Shown piece after piece: positions 34,231-43,408 of a DNA stretch of 64,000 nt. The translations under genes were made by a program, and so were the position numbers. This DNA comes from an uncultured Desulfobacterales bacterium (lineage in GTDB: Bacteria > Desulfobacterota > Desulfobacteria > Desulfobacterales > JAHEIW01), in the NCBI GenBank assembly GCA_947259495.1, contig CAMYLV010000010.1, positions 199,528 through 263,527 on the forward strand, read 5' to 3'. Below the pieces are notes generated by a model. That model saw only the letters and a program-made list of their open reading frames with translations. It was not told the origin of the DNA and searched no databases. How positions within the stretch are numbered: position 1 is the stretch's first letter; each line of letters begins with the position of its first letter.

Positions 34231-34269
34231 AATATAAAAAGGCCTCAAATTTTGAGGCCTTTTTATATT
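34231..34269. terminator. Bidirectional terminator between flaF and the multi-glycosyltransferase gene
   Basis: A perfect inverted repeat of 19-base arms around a single T: the stem core AAAAAGGCCTCAAA / TTTGAGGCCTTTTT gives a T-tail on both strands. It lies between the convergent stops at 34187 and 34287. Confidence 0.92.
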
Positions 34270-34286
34270 CCCAGAACCTTTAATTT

Positions 34287-37200
34287 TCAAGACTGACGCA
34301 GATTCTCAGGTTCGTACGGTTGATTATTAAAACTAAATTGCTGGTTGTTTTTGACAGTAATATTCTCTTCCTCTCTTAATCTTATACATTCTGCAAATAG
34401 ATTTAAAATTTCTGCATTGATAATCTCACATTCAATAGCCGTGCCGAGTAACTTTGAGGCATATGCATGCCTGTGAGCTGTAATGAGCCCTTTTGCGAGC
34501 TCCGCACAACTGTATACCAAAAAAGGTCCCAAAGGAGTTGCTTTTAATTGGTATAATCCCATGAGGGCTGGTTCTTTACGGCCGGCACAGCCGTAGGCCG
34601 CTGCCAGGACAAATCGGGCCGGTGGATAATCCGGTATTTTCGACAAAAGATTCTCGAGAACGGTTATGGTTTTCTTCAGGTCGCCCGCATGCAATTCGGC
34701 AACGGCATAGTTATATTTAGCTTCTTTCAAGTCAGGTGAATTCTCAACGGCTTTTTTCGCAGCTTCAAGTGCGTTTTGATAATTTCCCATACGGCTGTAA
34801 ATGGTGCCCAGATTAATATGGGTTTCCGAAACCGCTCTCGGGTTTGGATTCAGGGATAATAATTTATTCCATAATTTTAAGGCCTCATCATTTTTTTCCA
34901 TATTAGTGGCCTGGACTGCAAGCTCACGTATGGCATTTATATCATCGGCCATGTTTTCTAATTTCTTTTTCCCGATTTCAAAATAGACTTCATCTTTGCG
35001 ATTAACATTCTCTTTATTAAGTCGCCCGTAATGATGAATGGGTATAAGACATTGTATAATTTTTATTTGATTTCGTTTTAGGACGGGGTCAACCATTTCG
35101 TGAACGACGCCTTCAAACCAAACTTGATCCTTGCCATAAAACAACCTGACTTTGACACTGGGCAACCATCCGGAGACAACCTCCTCATCAGGGTATTGGC
35201 CGTCGTTTGGCGTCCATCCGATCATATTTGCAAGCGTATTATAATTCCGGGTTGTAATCCTATAGGCAATCGCGACTTTAGGTCGCTTGCTGACAATTTT
35301 TCTAAAACGATCGTAATCACGCGGCGATATCACTTCATCAGCGTCCATCACGAAGATCCAGTCCCCTTCTGCCTTACTGATGGAGTAATTTCGAGCTTTG
35401 GCAAAATCATTATCCCATTCAAAATCATACGTCTTCGCTCCAAATACTGCTGCGATATCTTTTGTCCGGTCAGTGGATCCAGTGTCAACCACAATCATCT
35501 CATCAACGATCGGCTTCACGCTAGCAAGACATTTGGCGATATACTTTTCTTCGTTTTTGACAATCATGCATAAGGATACCGCCGCTTTTTTTAAACCCTT
35601 TTTAGTTTGAATGGCTCCCAGTTTTTCTCTAACCTTCAGGGCCGCAGGAATAATACCGTCCTCAACACCAAATTTAACAATCGCGAATTCAATTTCATCC
35701 ATGGCCTCATCGTATTTACCGGTCTGTACGAGACAGTCGATTAGCAGGTATCTTATTTTTTGATTGTTGGGGTAGAGAGCTGCCGCTTCGCGAGTGAATT
35801 TCTCTGCTCTCTGATAATCATTCAATTCGCTGATTAAGAAATGATAATTGGTTGCAATATCAAAATCAGAGGGTGTAAGGTTGAAGCCTTTCTCAAAAAG
35901 TTTCAAGGCTGTTTCTTCCTGTTCCTCCTCTAATTTTAAGATTCCTAAATTTGTATAGGGCTCTCCATAGCCGGAATCTGACGCTATCGCTCTGCAAAAT
36001 AATTGTTCGGCAGAATTTCGATCTTGGTTGCGAAAAGCCAAAATTCCTTGTAGATTTAAAGCAGTTGCAGCGGTCGGATTCACCGTGAGGACACGCTCGA
36101 TATGCGCAAGTGCCGCTTCATAATTTCCCAATCCTTCTTCAACATACCCGAGCAGTTCAGCTTTTCGCATTTCTTGAGTATCATCGGTGGCCGGCATTTC
36201 CGTTAAAGCATCTTTTGCATCCTGGAATCTCTTTGCAGCTAATAAAATTTCCGCCAATGCGAGGTAAAACTGACTGTCTTCAGGCTGAATTCCAATGCCA
36301 CTTAACAGTATTTCTATGGCCTGGTCAATTTCACCTTCCTCGCTCAAGACCTTGGCATTTGTTATAATACGGGCCGTTTGCGAACTTTTAGTGCTGAGGC
36401 TTTGGACTTCACTTCGATTCAATTTTGTTTTTAATTTTTTCTTATCTGCAATCCTCAGTTCTCTCTCTATCGAAGCGTTCTTTTTGCCTTTGTGCCGATC
36501 ATAATGGTAGACGTACGTATCAGCGGCAATTAAATTCTGATAACCCCCTGAGGCCGCCCGGTTGCAAAAGTCTTCGACAACGATTTCGTCTGAAATAAAT
36601 TGCTCATCAAAATACCCGATTTTATCAGGCAATTCACCTCGGAAAACCAGACAAAAATCGGATAGTTTTCGGGTAGATACCCGCCTATATTGGTTTATTT
36701 CACTAAACGCTTCTGCAGCGGATTCAAACGCAACCCGTTCGGATTCATCGGAATGAATCATCTGCTGGATGCCCGATGTTTGGTTGGACATGGGGCCCAC
36801 AACGCCGATATTCGGTACAAGGTCGATACAGGTTTTAAACGCTTTAAGCCAGCCTTTCGGCACCACAACATCATTGTGCATCAGAACAACAAGGTCACCA
36901 TTTGCTGTTTGGATCGCCTGATTGATGGCGGCGGCCCAGTGCTTCTGACGGCCGCACTCAATGATGTGGTAATGGTCGTTATCTTCTACGAGTTGTTGCG
37001 CCCATTTAAGAATCCCTTTAGCGGCTCCGCGGTTGATAAGGATTAATTCATGCGATTCGAAAGTGTGCGCTTGAATACTTTTAATACATTCTTTGACACG
37101 GTTCTGAATCCCATCAAGATCTATAAGAATGGATGCCGTTTTTACCGGATTTTCGACCTCAGGGTGATGGGACTCAAAATCAAGGACTTCAATATTTTCT

Positions 37201-40200
37201 GTTACCATCGCAGAAATATTAGGAGTTTCAGATGTGAACAAACCATTTTCAGTTTGTTGTTTACCCAGCGCGAGGAGATTATTGCTTGCATCTGAATTTT
37301 CGGGTTCTAATTCAAGCACCCGGTTATAAAAATCTCTGGCATCATCGAATCTTTTTAGTGCCACGCACATGTGGCCGGTGATTAAAAGGGTTTCAACATC
37401 CTGCGGGTTCAGGGTCAGTATGTTTACATATATTTCCAAGGCTTCTTCTACTTTCCCCAATTCAACAAATAAAAAGTCGGCCAAATTTTTTCTAAAAGTT
37501 GTATTTTCGGGTTGCAGCTGAACAGCAAGTTGATAGTGTTGTAGTGTCTTTTCCTTATCGCCTGCATTATAGTACAATACCCCGAGATCGTTGTGCCCTA
37601 AAGCAAAATCCGGATAAGATTCAACCAATTTTTGAAATATCTCAACCGCCTCATCAGGAGATAGCGTTCTCAAATTATGCTTGATATTCTGATAAATCTC
37701 ATCTGGTGTTTGCGCATTAATGTTTTGCAATGCAGGCTGTCCCTCCAATTTTTCGATTGCTTTGCGGACATCTTCATTCCATGGCTCAATCTCGAGTATT
37801 CGATTAAAAAAGGCCATGGCGTCACCCGGTTTTTCCAGTGTCACACATATTTGTCCGGTTGCCATCAACGTTTCAATGTCATCGGGATGGGACCTTAGAA
37901 TGTCGACATAGATTTGAAGCGCCGCTTCGATCCGGCCAAGCTCAAGGCAATAGAAGTCCGCCAGATTCTTTTGAAAATTAATATTTTCTGGCATCAACTT
38001 GATCGCCTGCTCGTAATGATACCGGGCCTTTTCTTTATTGCCTGCATTAGAATACAAAACCCCCAGATCATTGTGAGCCAGAGCGAACATCGGATATGAG
38101 TTGACCAAATTTTCAAATGCTTCAATAATTTGCTCTGTACGTTTTGCAGAAAAGTTAGCCTGTATAGCGCAATAAGCAGCCTCGGCTGTCTGATAATCAT
38201 GAGAGGGGTTTTCCATTATTGCACTTCCTTTCTCTAGCGGGTAAAAATGGATTGAGGGATCAAACCGGGTATTTTTCATATCAACAAGTCGGTATGACGA
38301 ACCATACGGCATCTCGCTTGGTAATCCCCATTTCTCTTTGAAGACTTCCCAGTTCTTAAGAAGACTGTTTTTAAGATCTACCTTTTCCCCGGCAAATGTT
38401 CGATGGCCAAAATGGTGAATAAAGCAATCTCTTGCGATCCATGATTCAAAACCGGCAATAGTGGCCCTCAAGCTGAAATCATCATCTTCAAAATTGCCAA
38501 GACCGTAGCGGTCGTCCATTCCTCCAATTTTTTCGATGACGGCCCGCTTGATCATCATACAAAATCCGACCACTCTTAAAATTTGCTGAGCCTGTCCGGC
38601 ATGATCATCTGCAAATTTATTTGCAAATTCAAGCAAGCCTTTCAAGGTATTGGTATCATAGTCGGCCCCTTCTACGAACTGAGGACCTGAAACATAGTTG
38701 GATCTTGGCCCGACCATACCAATTTCGGGATGTTTTTCAGCACACGCGATCATTCGTTCGAGCCATCCGGGAGTTACTACTACATCATTATTTAATAGAA
38801 GGATGTAGTCACCCCTGGCAACAGCCATCCCCTGATTATTACCGCCTGCAAATCCTTTGTTTTCACCATTTTTGATTATTTTTGTTGAAACAGCTTTATT
38901 TCGTTGGCGAACTTCAGATTCTAAAAATTCAACTGTGCCGTCGGATGAGCTATTATCGACAACAATTAGTTCAAAAGGCTGCTGCGTATGCTCAAATATG
39001 CTTTTAATGCATTTGCGAGTGTATTTAATCTGATTACAGGTCAGGATAATGATCGATATCAGACGTGATTCCAGTTGCCAGTCTTGGGCCCAGATTTTTT
39101 TGAATTCGTCTAATATTTCCTTTACATTCGGTATTTTATTTATTTCATTCTGATATCTATCATAAATTTTCTGCCTGTTTTTCTTGAAATCAGAACCAAG
39201 CAAAGATGTCATCGTTGTTCCATCATTGCGCCAATTGACTTGAACAGTGGGCTTGGGGATATGCTTGAAGGAAGTTAAGGACGAAAGCCTTATCCAGAAA
39301 TCCCAATCTTCAAGCGTACTAAGCGTTTCATCAAAAAGCCCGGCCTTACATGCAAGGTTTTTATCAAAAACAAAGCAGTTAACGGGTGAAATATTCCCAA
39401 CCAACAATTTATTGCGGTCAAATTCTATGGAATAAGGGATATTTTTCTTGATTAAGTTATAATTATCCCCGCACCTGTCATAGGTCGCTCGGACAGCATC
39501 CGTGTAAATGACCGGATTTGCTTTACTTAGTATTTTTACTGCTGTTTCAAAATGTTCAGCATAAAAGAGGTCGTCATCGTCGAGTAGCGCGATGTATTGA
39601 CCTGAAGCATTTCGTATTCCAGTGTTCCGCGCTGCGGCAGGCCCTTTATTCTTCTTGTGCTGCATATATTTAATTCGAGAATCTTGAAATTTTCGTATCA
39701 ATTCAGAAACATCTTCTCCGGCATCATTGACAACCACAATTTCGAAATTTTGAAATCTTTGAGACAGGATGCTTTTTAAAGATTCTAAGAGCGCCTGAGG
39801 CCGATTAAAGGTTGGAACGATGACGGAAACCAATGGTACAATTTCTTCGGCGTGGCAGCGCTGCCGATCTGTGTCAATATCAACAGCAATTGGATTAATT
39901 TGCTGCTTTTGATTTTTTGCGCTAAGGATCTTTTTAAGATTTTCGGATATCTCGCTTGCATTTACATTTTCCGGGTTAATTTTCAAAGCCTTATTGAAAG
40001 CCCATATCGACTTTTCCAAATCTTCCAATTGGAAATAGCTTAATCCTAAGGCACAGTAATAATTTTCGCATTTATTAATCTCCAGACACTTTTCATAATA
40101 CCCGATGGCTTCCTGATAGCCTTTTATTTGATTGAATGAATTCCCAATAATAAAGTAGGCTGTTTCTAGACTTTTCTCTTCTTCGTTCCAGTTTAATTGC

Positions 40201-41312
40201 GGGAAAAGTTTTTGAAGTGAATGCGATTTTAAAATATCTTTTTTAATTTGGATATCAAAAGAAGTATCGAATTGAACAGAACCGGATGACATATTATCCT
40301 CGTGCCAGCGCCACTTATAAACAAATGCTCCTATATGCTTAACTGTAATTTTATCTACCATTCTTGTCCAAAACTCATAATCATGTGCTCTTCTGAAATC
40401 TGTATTATAACCCCCAAAATATTGATATAATCGCCTCCTTATCAATGACCCACCATCAGGAAGCGCACAACCGAGAAGAAATCGATTTAAAAGAAATCTA
40501 TTTTGATTATAAAAATTTGGATATTTTAGTTCGCGAATGAATTTTTTGTTACGATCCATAACAATTAAGTCACCGTAAAAAACGTCGACCTCAGGATAGT
40601 TATGGATTTCGTTAACGTATTTATTGATTGTATCAGGCAATAAAATATCATCACTACCCAACCAAATAATGTAATCGCCATTAGCTTCTTTAATCGCTCT
40701 GTTCCTCGTATCTGGAGCACCTGTGTGAGATTTCTTGATATACCGCAAGCGTGGATCTTTTATGGATGATATTAATTCAGAAGTGTTATCAGTCGACCCA
40801 TCATCAATGACCAAAAGTTCGAACGGTGCGTAGTTTTGATTTAGAGCGCTTTTAACCGACTCCTTCAAAAAAGATGCTCGATTATAAGTAAATATACAAA
40901 TTGAAAATGTTGGAATAGGTGCTTCCTTAATATATTTTTTATTTAACTTATTTATTTGCTTATAATTTAAGAAGAGTTCGCGATTGCAAGAGGGGCTCAC
41001 TGCAGCAATGTGTGCCTCTCTATTTTCTGATTGACTATGATTTAATTTTTTTTGATTTTCACATAAAATACTTGTGTACCGATTGAACACATCATTCAAA
41101 TTATATTTTAGTTCGATATGCTTTCTATATTCAGCTGGAGAATACTCTTCGGATAAAATCATTTCTACATCTTGTTTTGAAGTATTAAAGACGTATTTTC
41201 TATCAAATATTGCGCAGAGATCTCCAAGAAAATTATGAACCACAGGTTTTAAGCCTTTAGCCATACCCTCAACAATGCCCATACCTTGTGATTCAATGAT
41301 ACTTGTCGACAA
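34287..41312 (-). CDS. Giant multi-domain glycosyltransferase: five GT2 domains with TPR arrays and a GT4 remnant
   Basis: 2341 residues. Residues 1-85 match only the C-terminal half of a GT4 enzyme (IIESQGMGIVEGMAKGLKPV). Then follow: GT2 domain 1 (about 136-345, DDGSTDN 170-176, GSDD 219-222), TPRs (385-455), GT2-2 (495-705, LLDDDD 576-581), GT2-3 (751-1000, NNDVVV 841-846), a duplicated TPR block (1061-1345), GT2-4 (1395-1620, HNDVVV), TPRs (1650-1875), GT2-5 (1911-2120, MDADEV 1989-1994) and TPRs (2130-2260). GT2-5 resembles SunS/WaaE-type enzymes. No membrane helix or signal peptide is visible. The gene is convergent with fliC-flbT-flaF, and TPR-glycosyltransferases (such as Caulobacter FlmG) modify flagellin, so flagellin or surface glycosylation is likely. 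The TTG start has no ribosome site. Confidence 0.85.
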   Translation of the reverse strand: MSTSIIESQGMGIVEGMAKGLKPVVHNFLGDLCAIFDRKYVFNTSKQDVEMILSEEYSPAEYRKHIELKYNLNDVFNRYTSILCENQKKLNHSQSENREAHIAAVSPSCNRELFLNYKQINKLNKKYIKEAPIPTFSICIFTYNRASFLKESVKSALNQNYAPFELLVIDDGSTDNTSELISSIKDPRLRYIKKSHTGAPDTRNRAIKEANGDYIIWLGSDDILLPDTINKYVNEIHNYPEVDVFYGDLIVMDRNKKFIRELKYPNFYNQNRFLLNRFLLGCALPDGGSLIRRRLYQYFGGYNTDFRRAHDYEFWTRMVDKITVKHIGAFVYKWRWHEDNMSSGSVQFDTSFDIQIKKDILKSHSLQKLFPQLNWNEEEKSLETAYFIIGNSFNQIKGYQEAIGYYEKCLEINKCENYYCALGLSYFQLEDLEKSIWAFNKALKINPENVNASEISENLKKILSAKNQKQQINPIAVDIDTDRQRCHAEEIVPLVSVIVPTFNRPQALLESLKSILSQRFQNFEIVVVNDAGEDVSELIRKFQDSRIKYMQHKKNKGPAAARNTGIRNASGQYIALLDDDDLFYAEHFETAVKILSKANPVIYTDAVRATYDRCGDNYNLIKKNIPYSIEFDRNKLLVGNISPVNCFVFDKNLACKAGLFDETLSTLEDWDFWIRLSSLTSFKHIPKPTVQVNWRNDGTTMTSLLGSDFKKNRQKIYDRYQNEINKIPNVKEILDEFKKIWAQDWQLESRLISIIILTCNQIKYTRKCIKSIFEHTQQPFELIVVDNSSSDGTVEFLESEVRQRNKAVSTKIIKNGENKGFAGGNNQGMAVARGDYILLLNNDVVVTPGWLERMIACAEKHPEIGMVGPRSNYVSGPQFVEGADYDTNTLKGLLEFANKFADDHAGQAQQILRVVGFCMMIKRAVIEKIGGMDDRYGLGNFEDDDFSLRATIAGFESWIARDCFIHHFGHRTFAGEKVDLKNSLLKNWEVFKEKWGLPSEMPYGSSYRLVDMKNTRFDPSIHFYPLEKGSAIMENPSHDYQTAEAAYCAIQANFSAKRTEQIIEAFENLVNSYPMFALAHNDLGVLYSNAGNKEKARYHYEQAIKLMPENINFQKNLADFYCLELGRIEAALQIYVDILRSHPDDIETLMATGQICVTLEKPGDAMAFFNRILEIEPWNEDVRKAIEKLEGQPALQNINAQTPDEIYQNIKHNLRTLSPDEAVEIFQKLVESYPDFALGHNDLGVLYYNAGDKEKTLQHYQLAVQLQPENTTFRKNLADFLFVELGKVEEALEIYVNILTLNPQDVETLLITGHMCVALKRFDDARDFYNRVLELEPENSDASNNLLALGKQQTENGLFTSETPNISAMVTENIEVLDFESHHPEVENPVKTASILIDLDGIQNRVKECIKSIQAHTFESHELILINRGAAKGILKWAQQLVEDNDHYHIIECGRQKHWAAAINQAIQTANGDLVVLMHNDVVVPKGWLKAFKTCIDLVPNIGVVGPMSNQTSGIQQMIHSDESERVAFESAAEAFSEINQYRRVSTRKLSDFCLVFRGELPDKIGYFDEQFISDEIVVEDFCNRAASGGYQNLIAADTYVYHYDRHKGKKNASIERELRIADKKKLKTKLNRSEVQSLSTKSSQTARIITNAKVLSEEGEIDQAIEILLSGIGIQPEDSQFYLALAEILLAAKRFQDAKDALTEMPATDDTQEMRKAELLGYVEEGLGNYEAALAHIERVLTVNPTAATALNLQGILAFRNQDRNSAEQLFCRAIASDSGYGEPYTNLGILKLEEEQEETALKLFEKGFNLTPSDFDIATNYHFLISELNDYQRAEKFTREAAALYPNNQKIRYLLIDCLVQTGKYDEAMDEIEFAIVKFGVEDGIIPAALKVREKLGAIQTKKGLKKAAVSLCMIVKNEEKYIAKCLASVKPIVDEMIVVDTGSTDRTKDIAAVFGAKTYDFEWDNDFAKARNYSISKAEGDWIFVMDADEVISPRDYDRFRKIVSKRPKVAIAYRITTRNYNTLANMIGWTPNDGQYPDEEVVSGWLPSVKVRLFYGKDQVWFEGVVHEMVDPVLKRNQIKIIQCLIPIHHYGRLNKENVNRKDEVYFEIGKKKLENMADDINAIRELAVQATNMEKNDEALKLWNKLLSLNPNPRAVSETHINLGTIYSRMGNYQNALEAAKKAVENSPDLKEAKYNYAVAELHAGDLKKTITVLENLLSKIPDYPPARFVLAAAYGCAGRKEPALMGLYQLKATPLGPFLVYSCAELAKGLITAHRHAYASKLLGTAIECEIINAEILNLFAECIRLREEENITVKNNQQFSFNNQPYEPENLRQS
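37278..37667 (-). repeat. Second copy of an internal TPR duplication
   Basis: It encodes about residues 1216-1345 of the giant glycosyltransferase. Paired with 37743-38132 it shares NDLGVLYYNAGDKEK, KNLADF, ELGKVEEALEIYV and DVETLL at matching spacing (155-residue period). Confidence 0.75.
37743..38132 (-). repeat. First copy of an internal TPR duplication
   Basis: It encodes about residues 1061-1190 of the giant glycosyltransferase (NDLGVLYSNAGNKEK, KNLADF, ELGRIEAALQIYV, DIETLM) and is a diverged tandem copy of 37278-37667. Confidence 0.75.
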
Positions 41313-41341
41313 TATGTAATGTTTTTCGTCTAACCACGAAC

Positions 41342-41506
41342 TTACATCTGAAATGTGTTAAGGTACGCAAGGTTGGCTCTTGGAACCAACTTTTCTGAAT
41401 CACTGGCAATCCCAGATTTCATCAATTTTTGGTAAACAGCTTTGCGATCCGGAAATAGAGGTCTTGAAATGGGGATTGGTTTTTCAAATGGTTTAATTTG
41501 GGCCAT
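41342..41506 (-). pseudogene. Short frame abutting the truncated GT4 part
   Basis: From the ATG at 41504-41506 a 54-residue frame reads MAQIKPFEKPIPISRPLFPD, then RKAVYQKLMKSGIASD, and ends LAYLNTFQM. The neighbouring frame picks up the GT4 sequence ISDVSSWLDEKHYIL within a few bases of this stop. It may be the remaining 5' end of a gene joined by deletion to the GT4 C-terminal half. I do not recognise its family. Confidence 0.4.
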
Positions 41507-41885
41507 AATTTTGGAGGGCCTGACACGTGCTAAATTTTATTTTATTTGAGCAAGCGTGCTTAAGTTTGCGTAAGCCTATTTTTCGTCCAAACATTCTGAT
41601 TAGGCCACTCAGTCAAATAAGGGCATGAGTTCGCTAGAATTTGTTGTTAAAACATTTTGTTAGGGCTTAATATAGGGCTTAAAAGGTAGCAATATACATG
41701 CCACGCATTATATTTAAAATTTCTTAATTATTCTATATTGTTACAACTTAGAGTCTGCTTTTCATAGGCAAAAAAGTCAAAATCCTGACGACCGGGCTGA
41801 AAAATTTAGCAATAGATCGTTGAAAACATATAATCATGAAGGCCTTTTTACGAAAATGGTCAAAATTATTACTAAATAAAAAATT

Positions 41886-41913
41886 TAAAGATAGCCAAGC
41901 AACCTGCCGATAA
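41886..41913 (+). promoter_or_regulatory. Sigma-28-like promoter of the TPR/Ig-like gene
   Basis: TAAAGATA, a 12-base spacer and a perfect GCCGATAA, ending 36 bases before the ATG at 41950. Spacing is one base longer than at fliC. Confidence 0.65.
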
Positions 41914-41949
41914 AAACTCCATACAGGAATTTATCAAGACGGGTAGAAT

Positions 41950-43137
41950 ATGGGATTTTTAGGCGTCAGCAATACGGATTTTTTCTCTGCTACAATCCAG
42001 CAGCCACGGCTGCTGGAATCGTTGGCCAATGGCGCGCTTTCAAGGGGGATTGATCTGTATATGCGGCAGAATTATGAAGGCGCCATTAAAGAGTTTCGCC
42101 GATCCGTCGGTTTGGCTCCCAATTCATCCTATTCAACTGATGCTTCCGAATATATGGCTAACGCATACTTGGCTTTGGGTGAATCCGACGGCGCTGTCAA
42201 AGCATATGAAGCAGCCCTTAGAAGAAGCCCCACTCGCGATGACATTTATATCAGTTTGGGCAACCTGCACTTTTCTGAAGAGCGGTATGACGAAGCTGCT
42301 GAAGCCTATGAAAAGGCGGTCAAAATCTGGCCGGGCTCTGAAAATCATTACGCGCTGGGCCAGGCCTATATGAATGCAGGCAGATATTCAGATGCCGATC
42401 AAGAATTTAACGCGGTTTTGCGCATGGATCCCGATAAACCCAATGGTCATTATGGATTGGGACTTAATTTCAGCAGGCAGGGACGTTATGAAGACGCTAT
42501 CGTTCAGTTCAAAGAAGCCGTTCGATTAAATGAGGATTTCTATGATGGTTACGCAGAGCTGGGGTATGCCTACGCGGATATCGGTGAAATGGATAGCGCT
42601 CAAAATCAGGTGGATTTTTTAAAACGCGTATCTCCTGAGCTTGCTGATACCCTGAGTCGTTATATGTACAAGGTGGATCCGCCTAAATTTATGTTTGCAC
42701 ATGCCGACAGTGACTTCAATTACTATTTTCCGTGGAAAACACCCCTTTCTTCTCTGGATGCCTATCTGACTGCTCCTAATGCAGAAAAAACGTTTAACAT
42801 GACTCTGCAATTTGACAAAGAAATGGACCGGGAATCCGTCGAAAATGTGCTGAACTGGCATATTGGCCGCTCCACCCAGAGTGGCCCTGGACAGGCCTAC
42901 AATTTTGGCCGTCCTGTTCCTGACACCGAAATCAACTTACCGCCCCTTCCAAAACACGTGTATTACGACGCAGACAATTTAACCGCCACTGTTTATTTTA
43001 ATATCCGGCAAAACGACGCGGGCGACGGCACCATCGATCCATCCCATATCGAATTTAAATTCAGCGGTGAAGATGCTTATGGGTACAAAATGGATTCCAA
43101 ACATGATCAGTTTATGGGATTCTTTCGAATCGCCTAA
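41950..43137 (+). CDS. TPR protein with C-terminal Ig-like (SbsA/Big_5-type) domain, probable FliA regulon member
   Basis: 395 residues without a signal peptide. An N-terminal stretch (MGFLGVSNTDFFSATIQQPR) is followed by about five TPR repeats (residues 30-230; YISLGNLHFSEERYDEAAEA; GRYSDADQEFNAVLRMDPDK; GRYEDAIVQFKEAVRLNEDF). A C-terminal beta domain (about 270-395) contains the Big_5-like TLQFDKEMDRESVENVLNWH and DDNLTATVYFNI-type strand (seen as DADNLTATVYFNI). The sigma-28-like promoter ties it to filament-stage expression. Secretion by the flagellar system, a chaperone role for flagellin, or a link to the adjacent glycosyltransferase are all possible. I do not know a characterised homologue. 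Confidence 0.8.
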   Translation: MGFLGVSNTDFFSATIQQPRLLESLANGALSRGIDLYMRQNYEGAIKEFRRSVGLAPNSSYSTDASEYMANAYLALGESDGAVKAYEAALRRSPTRDDIYISLGNLHFSEERYDEAAEAYEKAVKIWPGSENHYALGQAYMNAGRYSDADQEFNAVLRMDPDKPNGHYGLGLNFSRQGRYEDAIVQFKEAVRLNEDFYDGYAELGYAYADIGEMDSAQNQVDFLKRVSPELADTLSRYMYKVDPPKFMFAHADSDFNYYFPWKTPLSSLDAYLTAPNAEKTFNMTLQFDKEMDRESVENVLNWHIGRSTQSGPGQAYNFGRPVPDTEINLPPLPKHVYYDADNLTATVYFNIRQNDAGDGTIDPSHIEFKFSGEDAYGYKMDSKHDQFMGFFRIA

Positions 43138-43408
43138 CTTCGGTTTCCTCCTCCTCTGCACATCCCACATAATTAGATTACAGCCCATTTATAACGAGCA
43201 CAAACAAACACGGGTGCAAATCAAAAGCCGTCATTTAGGCATCATAATTGCGTATAAAATGCGGCCCTGTCTAGCCGATGGCGTTGTTAAAAACGAATAC
43301 AATAACTGAAGGTTTGAGGCGTTTCTGCCGATATAGAAAATAACCCAGACTGTCATAGAGACTATTTTTAAAGAATTATAGATCACTGCATTTTCAAGTA
43401 ACATAGAT

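Larger units (their letters stand above)
41313..41949. other. Gap with a broken gene end and a late-gene promoter
   Basis: 637 bp between the divergent giant glycosyltransferase and TPR genes. It contains an apparent broken 5' end of the glycosyltransferase (41342-41506, other frame), strongly AT-rich DNA around 41520-41880, and the sigma-28-like promoter of the TPR gene (41886-41913). I see no convincing promoter for the glycosyltransferase. Confidence 0.55.
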
